In this document: piece by piece, positions 24,602 to 32,249 of the stretch
Numbering within the stretch: position 1 is the stretch's first letter
Layout: each line of letters starts with the position of its first letter
Source: Tannerella sp.
Lineage (GTDB): Bacteria; Bacteroidota; Bacteroidia; Bacteroidales; Tannerellaceae
Length of the DNA stretch: 35,968 nucleotides
Assembly (NCBI GenBank): GCA_031257565.1
Contig: JAIROL010000008.1
Span: 1 to 35,968, forward strand
Direction: 5' to 3'
The notes under the pieces: model-generated
Databases searched by the model: none
The model's input: the letters and a program-made list of their open reading frames with translations, nothing else
Told to the model about the DNA's origin: nothing
Program-made: the position numbers and the translations under genes

Positions 24602-27322
24602 ATGGAAAAAAAGAGAGTTTATACCTTCGGAAACGGAAAAGCAGAAGGTAAGGCAGATATGAGAAATCTGCTGGGAGGAAAAGGCGCTAATCTTGCGGAA
24701 ATGAATCTTATCGGCGTTCCTGTGCCGCCGGGTTTCACTATCACTACAGACGTTTGTAATGAATATTACGAAAAAGGAAAAGACGTGGTTGTCGGTTTGT
24801 TGAAGGGTGAAGTGGAAAGTGCAATGGCAAATGTGGAAGCGCTGATGAGTTCAAAATTCGGCGATATAAGTAATCCGCTACTTGTTTCTGTACGTTCGGG
24901 CGCGCGCGCTTCCATGCCGGGTATGATGGATACTATATTGAATCTCGGATTGAATGATAAGGTTGTGGAAGGCCTGATTGCTAAGACCGGTAATCCACGT
25001 TTTGTATGGGATTCTTATCGTCGTTTCGTTCAGATGTACGGCGATGTGGTATTAGGAATGAAGCCTTTCGATAGAAATGAGGAAGATCCGTTCGAGATGA
25101 TTATTGATAGCGTGAAGGAGGCCAAAGGCGTTAAACTTGATACCGAACTTGATGAGGAAGATCTGAAAACGCTGGTTGTCAAATTTAAAGCAGCCGTTAA
25201 AAATCAGACGGGAAAAGATTTTCCGGAAGATGCATACGAACAATTGTGGGGCGCTGTGTGCGCCGTATTTGATAGCTGGATGAATGACCGTGCAATTTTA
25301 TATCGTAAGATGGAAAGAATTCCGGCCGAATGGGGCACGGCCGTTAATGTTCAGGCAATGGTATTCGGGAATATGGGAGATACTTCGGCTACCGGCGTTG
25401 CCTTTAGTCGCGATGCGGCTACCGGCGAGGATCAGTTTGTCGGCGAATATCTTATTAATGCACAGGGGGAAGATGTGGTTGCAGGTATCCGTACTCCGCA
25501 ACAGATTACAAAAACAGGTTCCGAACGTTGGGCGACGCTAGCCGGAGTACCGGAAGAAGAACGTCGTACGAAATATCCTTCTATGGAAGAGGCCATGCCT
25601 GAGATTTATAAAGAATTAGATACATTACAGGAGAAGCTGGAAAATCATTATAAAGATATGCAGGATATGGAGTTTACCGTTCAGGAAGGTAAGCTTTGGT
25701 TCCTCCAGACGCGTAGCGGTAAACGTACAGGCGCCGCCATGGTGAAAATTGCAATGGATCTGTTGCGCCAGGGCGCGATTGATGAGAAAACGGCAATAAA
25801 CCGTGTAGAACCAAATAAACTGGATGAACTTCTTCATCCGGTATTTGATAAAAATGCGCTGAAAGAAGCAAAAACCCTGACAAAGGGTCTGGCGGCATCT
25901 CCGGGCGCCGCCTGTGGTAAAATTGTTTTTAATGCGGAGGAGGCTTCCGTCTGGGCGAATAAAGGAGAACGTGTTATTATGGTACGCGTGGAGACGTCGC
26001 CGGAGGATTTGGCGGGTATGGCTGCGGCCGAAGGTATATTGACCGCTCGCGGAGGTATGACTTCTCATGCTGCAGTTGTTGCGCGCGGTATGGGAAAATG
26101 CTGTGTTTCCGGAGCCGGCGAACTGGTTATCGATTATGTAGCAAAACGTCTTACGGTGAAGGGCGTCGTGCTGGAAGAAGGCGATTTTATTTCACTTAAC
26201 GGCTCTACCGGCGATGTGTATATCGGAGCTGTAGCTACAAAAGAGGCAGAGCTTGATAATGATTTTGCGGAGTTGATGAAACTATGTGATAAATATACGA
26301 AACTGGTGGTACGCACGAATGCAGATACGCCTTATGATGCTGGTATAGCGCGTGGTTTTGGCGCTGTAGGCATAGGGCTGTGCCGCACCGAACACATGTT
26401 TTTCGAAGGCGAGAAAATTCGCGCCATGCGCGAGATGATCCTTGCCGAAACAGTAGAGGAACGTCGTCGCGCTTTGAAAAAAATATTACCCTACCAACAG
26501 GAAGACTTCAAAGGTATATTCAGGGCGATGGCCGGTTATCCGGTTACTGTTCGCTTGCTGGATCCGCCGCTTCATGAATTTGTGCCTCATTATGAAAAAG
26601 AACAACGCGAGTTGGCGGAAATAATGGGCGTAACATATGATTATATCCGCGTAAGAGTGGAGTCTTTGCACGAAGCCAATCCAATGCTTGGTCATCGCGG
26701 TTGCCGTTTGGGTAATACTTATCCGGAAATAACAGAGATGCAGACACGCGCCATATTGGGCGCTACGCTGGATCTTAAAAAGGAAGGAGTGGAAACCCAT
26801 CCGGAAATTATGGTGCCTTTGACCGGTATTTTGTATGAATTTGCAGCTCAGGAAAAAGTTATACGCGAAACAGCCGCTAAGTTATTTGAAGAACGTGGAG
26901 ATAGTATTGACTTCAAAGTTGGTACAATGATTGAGATACCACGCGCCGCCCTTACTGCCGATCGTATTGCGAGCAAAGCAGAATTCTTCTCATTCGGGAC
27001 AAACGACCTGACGCAAATGACATTCGGATATAGTCGCGACGATATCGCTTCATTTTTACCCGCTTATCTTGATATGAAGATATTGCCGAATGATCCGTTC
27101 CAGGTACTTGATCAGAATGGCGTGGGACAATTGGTTCGCATGGCAACCGAAAAAGGACGGACTATTCGTCCGGATCTTAAGTGTGGTATATGTGGCGAGC
27201 ATGGCGGCGAACCGTCATCCGTTAAATTCTGCCATAAGGTAGGGCTTAATTATGTGAGCTGTTCTCCTTATCGCGTACCAATTGCACGTCTTGCCGCCGC
27301 ACAGGCTGCTATTGAAGATTAA
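24602..27322 (+). CDS. ppdK: Pyruvate, phosphate dikinase
   Basis: A 906-residue enzyme interconverting pyruvate + ATP + Pi and PEP + AMP + PPi, used by anaerobic Bacteroidales in PPi-linked glycolysis or gluconeogenesis. The N-terminal nucleotide-binding domain starts with GGKGANLAEM and includes SVRSGARASMPGMMDT. The swivelling phosphohistidine domain has GGMTSHAAVVARG with the catalytic His at about residue 489. The C-terminal PEP/pyruvate barrel has GLCRTEHMF, GTNDLTQMTFG and CGICGEHGG. Length and motifs are complete. It is monocistronic with a strong promoter. Confidence 0.97.
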   Translation: MEKKRVYTFGNGKAEGKADMRNLLGGKGANLAEMNLIGVPVPPGFTITTDVCNEYYEKGKDVVVGLLKGEVESAMANVEALMSSKFGDISNPLLVSVRSGARASMPGMMDTILNLGLNDKVVEGLIAKTGNPRFVWDSYRRFVQMYGDVVLGMKPFDRNEEDPFEMIIDSVKEAKGVKLDTELDEEDLKTLVVKFKAAVKNQTGKDFPEDAYEQLWGAVCAVFDSWMNDRAILYRKMERIPAEWGTAVNVQAMVFGNMGDTSATGVAFSRDAATGEDQFVGEYLINAQGEDVVAGIRTPQQITKTGSERWATLAGVPEEERRTKYPSMEEAMPEIYKELDTLQEKLENHYKDMQDMEFTVQEGKLWFLQTRSGKRTGAAMVKIAMDLLRQGAIDEKTAINRVEPNKLDELLHPVFDKNALKEAKTLTKGLAASPGAACGKIVFNAEEASVWANKGERVIMVRVETSPEDLAGMAAAEGILTARGGMTSHAAVVARGMGKCCVSGAGELVIDYVAKRLTVKGVVLEEGDFISLNGSTGDVYIGAVATKEAELDNDFAELMKLCDKYTKLVVRTNADTPYDAGIARGFGAVGIGLCRTEHMFFEGEKIRAMREMILAETVEERRRALKKILPYQQEDFKGIFRAMAGYPVTVRLLDPPLHEFVPHYEKEQRELAEIMGVTYDYIRVRVESLHEANPMLGHRGCRLGNTYPEITEMQTRAILGATLDLKKEGVETHPEIMVPLTGILYEFAAQEKVIRETAAKLFEERGDSIDFKVGTMIEIPRAALTADRIASKAEFFSFGTNDLTQMTFGYSRDDIASFLPAYLDMKILPNDPFQVLDQNGVGQLVRMATEKGRTIRPDLKCGICGEHGGEPSSVKFCHKVGLNYVSCSPYRVPIARLAAAQAAIED

Positions 27323-27776
27323 TACTTATTACGGAAAAAAATGATCGGGGATTGTCTTGTCGTCAATAAACCTTAATCATCACAAAATGAACAGAAAATA
27401 TTTGATTGGCTTGTTAATGCAAGCAATATCTGCGTTTGGGCAAGTGCGAGAGCCGCGATTTTGATGCGCAAATCGCCGCAACAACGCTTTGTATGCTGCA
27501 ATACAACCTGTTTTCGGAAGTCAGGCGGTTTGAATGTTATGAGAGTTTCGACGCCGCTGTTCCGGGCGGCAAAATCGGAGGCGCTTGAACTAAATGTCAA
27601 AGAACGCATATATCTTATTATTACAGAGATAGCATTGAAATTGGCAGAGGTTTTTGTGATTGACATTGAAATTTTATATCAACACATTGCGACTGATAAT
27701 GAAGAACTTGCAAAATTTATGAACATCAAAAACACTTTGAATGCTGCTTAAAACGAACTTGCGAAAGTTGAATTAT
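27323..27776. other. Intergenic region with unassigned open frame or degraded gene
   Basis: About 450 bp without a recognised gene. A 25-codon frame at 27387-27464 starts MNRKYLIGLLMQAISAFGQV, which reads like a Bacteroidota signal peptide but stops at once. A different frame is open from 27377 to a TAA at 27749-27751; its 3' half encodes a helical segment (KERIYLIITEIALKLAEVF). The complementary strand is also open over 27373-27666. I recognise no family on either strand. This may be a frameshifted remnant. Confidence 0.35.
27461..27751 (+). CDS. Doubtful 96-codon open frame
   Basis: The frame opens at TTG 27461/ATG 27464 and ends in TAA at 27749-27751. The peptide has a Cys/Arg-rich start (QQRFVCCNTTCFRKSGG) and a helical C-terminal half. 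There is no promoter, no A-rich leader and no family resemblance, and the base composition of its first half is richer in G+C than its flanks. It is listed only because it is the longest frame in this gap; a pseudogene fragment is at least as likely. Confidence 0.22.
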   Translation: MMRKSPQQRFVCCNTTCFRKSGGLNVMRVSTPLFRAAKSEALELNVKERIYLIITEIALKLAEVFVIDIEILYQHIATDNEELAKFMNIKNTLNAA

Positions 27777-27844
27777 TTTTTTCTCCCTAAATTGCTGAAA
27801 TACGTAAACTTATTTTGTATTCCCTTTGACTTGCATTATCTTTG
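27777..27844 (+). promoter_or_regulatory. Promoter of the TlpA-like lipoprotein gene with 21-bp upstream motif
   Basis: A copy of the 21-bp motif (27777-27797) precedes a -33 TTG (27815-27817), a 19-nt spacer and TATCTTTG (27837-27844). The start codon is 24 nt downstream. The segment from motif to -33 is the same length as in the ppdK promoter and largely the same sequence. Confidence 0.75.
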
Positions 27845-27868
27845 CATCTTTAAAAATATAGTATAACG

Positions 27869-28498
27869 ATGAAGATCAGACATTATTTTTTGCTTTTAAC
27901 AGTGTATACATTGTTATTATCATGTTCGGGGAATAGAGAAAAGAAAGACGCTGCGGAGGCGGGGAACGAAATTGAGAGTCAATCTGCTGACGCTCATAAT
28001 AGCCAAGACGCCGCTATTGCCGACGATGCCGCTATTGCCGACGACAGAGGATATATCGTAAAAGTTGGCGATATGGCTCCGGATTTTACATTGCCGACGA
28101 CAACCGGCAAAGAATTTAGGTTGTCGGACGTGCGTGGAAAAGTCGTTATGCTTCAGTTTACAGCAAGCTGGTGTGGGGTATGCCGTAAAGAAATGCCTTT
28201 TATAGAAAGCGATATATGGCAGAAACACAAAGAAAATCCGAAGTTTTGCCTGGTCGGTATCGATCGTGACGAACCGCTGGAAAAAGTTTTGGAATTTGCA
28301 AAGCAAACAGGCGTCACATATCCCATTGCACCGGATCCGGGAGGCGACGTTTTCGCTCTTTATGCAGAACGTAAAGCCGGTATAACCCGGAATGTGATCA
28401 TTGATACGGATGGACGCATCGTTATGCTTACGCGTTTGTTCAATGAGGAGGAATTTGCCGGAATGTGCCGGAAGATAGGAGAATTGCTTGCCGATTGA
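27869..28498 (+). CDS. TlpA/ResA-like thioredoxin-fold lipoprotein
   Basis: A 209-residue lipoprotein: signal sequence with lipobox LLLSC (C19), an acidic low-complexity linker (about 20-60), then an AhpC/TSA-type thioredoxin domain beginning [13 protein letters not shown]. The active site is SWCGVC (C102, C105), and a cis-proline loop region follows further on. It is expected to act as a periplasmic thiol reductant, kept reduced by DsbD (encoded at 12317) in this kind of organism; its target is unknown. The linker contains an exact-length 18-bp tandem duplication (28007-28042). It is preceded by its own promoter and is probably monocistronic. Confidence 0.88.
   Translation: MKIRHYFLLLTVYTLLLSCSGNREKKDAAEAGNEIESQSADAHNSQDAAIADDAAIADDRGYIVKVGDMAPDFTLPTTTGKEFRLSDVRGKVVMLQFTASWCGVCRKEMPFIESDIWQKHKENPKFCLVGIDRDEPLEKVLEFAKQTGVTYPIAPDPGGDVFALYAERKAGITRNVIIDTDGRIVMLTRLFNEEEFAGMCRKIGELLAD
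28007..28042 (+). repeat. 18-bp in-frame tandem duplication in the lipoprotein linker
   Basis: GACGCCGCTATTGCCGAC followed by GATGCCGCTATTGCCGAC, encoding DAAIAD twice. One base differs. Confidence 0.9.
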
Positions 28499-28585
28499 CG
28501 TCCCAATTAACAGGAACAGTCCTTTTCCGGCTCTTTGCGTCGAAGCAAAATGAAGTTTAAAAATAATTTAAAATTGAAATAGATT

Positions 28586-28963
28586 ATGAAAAATGTATTT
28601 ACAGGGATAGATCATCCTGCTATTGCGGCAACCGATGTTGAGACTTTGACTAAGTGGTATTGTGATGTGCTTGGCTATAAAGTGTTTGCAAAAACAGATA
28701 AACCGGTTTATATTATTGAGGCGCCGGATGGCACTTATATAGAAATGATGCCGAAGGATGAAACATCGCGTCCCGAACGTACGATTAATACTCCGGGATG
28801 GTCTCATCTGGCTTTACGCGTAAATGATATGGATACGGCGATGGCTGAACTGGATAAGCAGGGTATAAAATGGGCCGGACCTGAGTTTGAGGCTGCCGGC
28901 GGCGGACGTATCCGGAACTTTGCCGATCCTGAAGGGAATGTTCTTCAGATTGTTCAGAGATAA
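28586..28963 (+). CDS. VOC (glyoxalase-like) superfamily protein
   Basis: A 125-residue protein with two beta-alpha-beta-beta-beta modules: GIDHPAIAATDVETLTKWY...IIEAPDGTYIEMMP and GWSHLALRVNDMDTAMAEL...FADPEGNVLQIVQR. In metal-dependent VOC enzymes the ligands are His, Glu, His, Glu. The first three are present (HP, IEM, SHL) but the last position appears to be Gln (VLQIV), so the metal site may be altered. The substrate is unknown. The gene has an A-rich leader and stands alone between the tlpA-like gene and metA. Confidence 0.85.
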   Translation: MKNVFTGIDHPAIAATDVETLTKWYCDVLGYKVFAKTDKPVYIIEAPDGTYIEMMPKDETSRPERTINTPGWSHLALRVNDMDTAMAELDKQGIKWAGPEFEAAGGGRIRNFADPEGNVLQIVQR

Positions 28964-29047
28964 GAGCCGCTTTTTATATTAGAAAAATGACATAATGCAC
29001 GACGGTTGTTATGCGCTTATAGTGTTAATAGAAATCAATAATCAGAA

Positions 29048-29980
29048 ATGCCGTTAAATTTACAAAAAAATCTTCCTGCAATAGAACTGCTGAAAAAAGA
29101 GCATATTTTTGTTATGGATTCGCTTCGGGCTTCGGAACAGGATATCCGTCCGTTGCGTATTGTGGCGCTTAACCTTATGCCGCTCAAAATAACCACAGAG
29201 ACAGACCTCATTCGTTTGCTGAGTAATTCGCCGTTACAGGTTGAACTTGATTTTATGAAAATAACAGGTCATCAACCTAAGAATACTCCGGTAGAACATA
29301 TGGAAGAGTTTTACAAAGATTTTGACGTGATCTGCAATGATTATTATGACGGCCTGATTGTTACCGGAGCCCCGGTGGAACAGTTGGCGTTTGAGGATGT
29401 GACATACTGGGAGGAACTGAAGATTATTTTCAACTGGAGTCGCACGCACGTAACTTCCACTTTGTATATATGCTGGGCTGCACAGGCCGGGTTGTATCAT
29501 TTTTACGGTATACCCAAATATGATCTCGAAGCAAAGAAATTCGGCATATTCAAACATACGCTGAATGATCCGTATCTACCGATCTTTCGCGGCTTTGACG
29601 ACGAGTTTTATGTTCCTCACAGCAGGCATACGGAGGTACGGCGTGAAGATATCCTCAAGGTTCCGGAAGTGAAACTGCTTTCGGAAAGCCGGGATGCGGG
29701 AGTATACATGGCAATGGCGCGTGGCGGACGTGATTTTTTTATCACGGGACATTCCGAATATTCTTCCAATACGCTCCATGATGAATACATGCGCGATTTG
29801 CAGAAAGGATTGTCCATCCATGCGCCGGAAAATTATTATACGGACAACGACCCGTCGAAACCGCCTTTGGTGCGTTGGCGCGGACATGCCAACCTGCTGT
29901 TTACAAACTGGCTCAATTATTACGTCTATCAGGAAACGCCATATCATATAGAAGATATAAGAAATCTCGGCGATTTATGA
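29048..29980 (+). CDS. metA: Homoserine O-acyltransferase (probably acetyl-CoA dependent)
   Basis: A 310-residue MetA-family enzyme starting methionine synthesis from homoserine. The catalytic Cys is C142 (YICWAAQAG), and the His-Glu pair follows in FITGHSEYSSNTL. Residue 111 is Glu in TGAPVEQL; in this family Glu111 favours acetyl-CoA and Gly111 succinyl-CoA, so O-acetylhomoserine is the predicted product despite the usual name homoserine O-succinyltransferase. It is full length. Its stop overlaps the start of the U32 gene (ATGA). I see no riboswitch in the 84-bp upstream gap. Confidence 0.95.
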   Translation: MPLNLQKNLPAIELLKKEHIFVMDSLRASEQDIRPLRIVALNLMPLKITTETDLIRLLSNSPLQVELDFMKITGHQPKNTPVEHMEEFYKDFDVICNDYYDGLIVTGAPVEQLAFEDVTYWEELKIIFNWSRTHVTSTLYICWAAQAGLYHFYGIPKYDLEAKKFGIFKHTLNDPYLPIFRGFDDEFYVPHSRHTEVRREDILKVPEVKLLSESRDAGVYMAMARGGRDFFITGHSEYSSNTLHDEYMRDLQKGLSIHAPENYYTDNDPSKPPLVRWRGHANLLFTNWLNYYVYQETPYHIEDIRNLGDL

Positions 29981-31815
29981 TAACAGCGCGTCCGATAGAG
30001 TTGCTTGCTCCTGCGAAAGATCTGAATTGTGGAATGGAGGCTGTTCTTCATGGCGCGGATGCGGTATATATCGGCGCGCCGAAATTTGGCGCACGCGCCG
30101 TTGCCGCCAACTCAATAGACGATATATACGCTCTTTGTGATTTTGCCCATTTATATAATGTCCGTATTTATGTCGCATTTAATACCATCCTTAAAGACGA
30201 GGAACTGAAAGAGGCCGAGAGTCTTATCCGGAGTATCTATGACGCCGGAGCCGACGCCTTGATCGTGCAGGATATGGGTATAATACAATTGGATATTCCT
30301 CCCATACCGCTTCATGCGAGTACGCAGACGGATAATTGTACGCCGGAGAAAGTCGAATTTCTATATAGAACAGGTTTTACCCGGATTGTACTGGCGCGCG
30401 AATTGACGCTTGAGGAGACAAAAACCATATCGGAACGTATTCCTGAAGCAACGCTGGAGGCTTTTATACATGGCGCTTTGTGCGTGAGTTACAGCGGGCG
30501 CTGTTATTTGAGCTTTGCAGTTAACGGGCGTAGCGCCAATCGTGGCGAATGCGCCCAATGTTGCCGCCTTCCGTATTCGCTGGTTGACGCCGGCGGAACC
30601 GTTATTACGGAACATAAACGCCTGCTTTCGCTTAAAGATATGAATCGCTCGGACGATCTGGAGACGATGATGCAGGCAGGCATATCGTCGCTGAAGATCG
30701 AAGGACGCCTGAAAGACGTTTCTTACGTTAAAAATATAGTCGCTTATTATCGTAAGAAGTTAGACGGAATATTTTCGAAAAATCCGGCATTCTACCGTTC
30801 TTCTTCCGGATATTCGTCATATACCTTCGAACCGCAACCGGAGAAAAGTTTTAATCGTGGTTTTACCCCGTATTTTCTGCACGGACGCGACGTCGATATT
30901 ACTTCATTTAATACGCCCAAATCCGTTGGAGAACCTGTTGGCGCCGTCAAAGAAATAAAAGGAAATTCCTTTACTGTAGCCGGACTGAGACCTGTACATA
31001 ACGGAGACGGATTGATTTTTTTTAATCAGCGCGGAGAACTGGAGGGGTTCAGGGTAAATCGCGCCGAAACAAACCGCATATACCCTCGGCACATGCCGCG
31101 TTTGAAGCCTAAAATGCCGCTATACAGAAATTATGATCATGAATTTGAATCCGTACTGTCAAAACCATCGGCAGAGCGAAAACTTGGCGTGACCATCGAA
31201 TGGGGGGATTGTCCGGGAGGATTTACGCTGTCTATGACCGACGAAACGGATGCGCGCGTTATCATTGCGCGACTATTTGTAAAGGAAACGGCGCGCAGGC
31301 CGCAGGAAGATAATATAAAAACGCAATTGGGAAAACTGGGCGGAACCCCATTTTTAGCGACGGAGATTATTATCTCCATGGCTAAAAACTATTTTGTCCC
31401 CTCTTCCTTATTGAGCGAGATGCGCCGGGATGCTGTCGAAAAATTGATAGCGGATCGCCGTATCCGCTACAGATACCGGTACGCAAAAAAAATAATGCAT
31501 GGCAGGTATGTTGTATATCCACTGCAAAAGCTTGATTATACGGCGAATATATTTAATAAAAAAGCGGAGGAGTTTTATAAAAAACATGGCGTAGACGTAA
31601 TAGAACCTGCATTTGAAAAAAAGATGCGCGAAGATGTTCCGTTAATGTATACAAAACATTGTCTCCGTTATAGTATGGGGTGGTGTCCCGTTCACCAGAA
31701 AAAGGAATCGCGCTATAAAGAGCCTTATTACCTTATTTACAAAGATCAACGCCTTTGTTTGTCGTTTGATTGCAAAAAATGTCAGATGCTTGTATATAGT
31801 TCGCCGGAAAAATAG
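29977..31815 (+). CDS. Peptidase U32 family protein (RlhA/YdcP-like)
   Basis: A 612-residue protein from the ATG at 29977 that overlaps the metA stop by 4 nt; a longer frame back to 29875 lies within metA and is not used. The N-terminal U32 barrel starts IELLAPAKDLNCGMEAVLHG and carries the Cys cluster CVSYSGRCYLS...GECAQCCRLPY typical of iron-sulfur U32 proteins. The C-terminal half contains a DUF3656-like region and ends with a Cys-rich CPVHQKKES...CLSFDCKKCQM segment. Family members of this length include E. coli RlhA, needed for a 23S rRNA cytidine hydroxylation, so an RNA-modification role is more likely than collagenase activity; this is inference. Confidence 0.87.
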   Translation: MITARPIELLAPAKDLNCGMEAVLHGADAVYIGAPKFGARAVAANSIDDIYALCDFAHLYNVRIYVAFNTILKDEELKEAESLIRSIYDAGADALIVQDMGIIQLDIPPIPLHASTQTDNCTPEKVEFLYRTGFTRIVLARELTLEETKTISERIPEATLEAFIHGALCVSYSGRCYLSFAVNGRSANRGECAQCCRLPYSLVDAGGTVITEHKRLLSLKDMNRSDDLETMMQAGISSLKIEGRLKDVSYVKNIVAYYRKKLDGIFSKNPAFYRSSSGYSSYTFEPQPEKSFNRGFTPYFLHGRDVDITSFNTPKSVGEPVGAVKEIKGNSFTVAGLRPVHNGDGLIFFNQRGELEGFRVNRAETNRIYPRHMPRLKPKMPLYRNYDHEFESVLSKPSAERKLGVTIEWGDCPGGFTLSMTDETDARVIIARLFVKETARRPQEDNIKTQLGKLGGTPFLATEIIISMAKNYFVPSSLLSEMRRDAVEKLIADRRIRYRYRYAKKIMHGRYVVYPLQKLDYTANIFNKKAEEFYKKHGVDVIEPAFEKKMREDVPLMYTKHCLRYSMGWCPVHQKKESRYKEPYYLIYKDQRLCLSFDCKKCQMLVYSSPEK

Positions 31816-31823
31816 TATTTTTG
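31790..31823 (+). promoter_or_regulatory. Promoter of the lipocalin-like lipoprotein gene
   Basis: TTG (31790-31792), 23-nt spacer, TATTTTTG (31816-31823). It overlaps the 3' end of the U32 gene. Confidence 0.5.
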
Positions 31824-31843
31824 TATTCGAAAAAAATGATCCA

Positions 31844-32233
31844 ATGAAGAAATCTGTTTTTATATTTTTTACTTTTCTCTTTTTTATTGCATGTGACAAT
31901 ATTCCGCATTCGCCCCTGATCGGTAAATGGCAATTAAAGACGGTGGAAAAAAACGGGGAGAAAACGCTTGTGGATACGGTGTGGTATAATTTTCAATCCG
32001 AGTCGGTTTTTATGCTCCAGGTATATAGACCGCAACAAGACAGGGTCGTGGCGTTTTTTGGCTTGAGAACGCAGGACGAGGACGTCATATCCATCAAGTT
32101 GGAATCGGAAGCGCCTGTCGGATATTCGGATTGGGAGGGGGCGACCCGTTCATTTACAATAGATAAGGTGAATAATAAAAAATTGATGTTACGGAGTGAA
32201 GAAGGATATCGTTATTCGTTTATAAAATTTTAG
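31844..32233 (+). CDS. Small lipocalin-like lipoprotein
   Basis: A 129-residue protein from the ATG at 31844. The N-terminal extension of the open frame (from 31766) overlaps the U32 gene and the promoter and is not used. It has a lipoprotein signal MKKSVFIFFTFLFFIAC with C17 as the lipidated residue, then LIGKWQLKTVEKNG, a lipocalin-type start (G-x-W), and beta-strand-rich sequence to the end (YRYSFIKF). Function unknown. It ends 16 nt before the helicase start, so read-through is likely. Confidence 0.75.
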   Translation: MKKSVFIFFTFLFFIACDNIPHSPLIGKWQLKTVEKNGEKTLVDTVWYNFQSESVFMLQVYRPQQDRVVAFFGLRTQDEDVISIKLESEAPVGYSDWEGATRSFTIDKVNNKKLMLRSEEGYRYSFIKF

Positions 32234-32249
32234 GAAAGGATATTTTTAC

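Noticed and set aside
28964-29047. Possible methionine-related riboswitch before metA
   Set aside because: The gap is too short and shows no stable multi-helix fold or conserved SAM riboswitch sequence.
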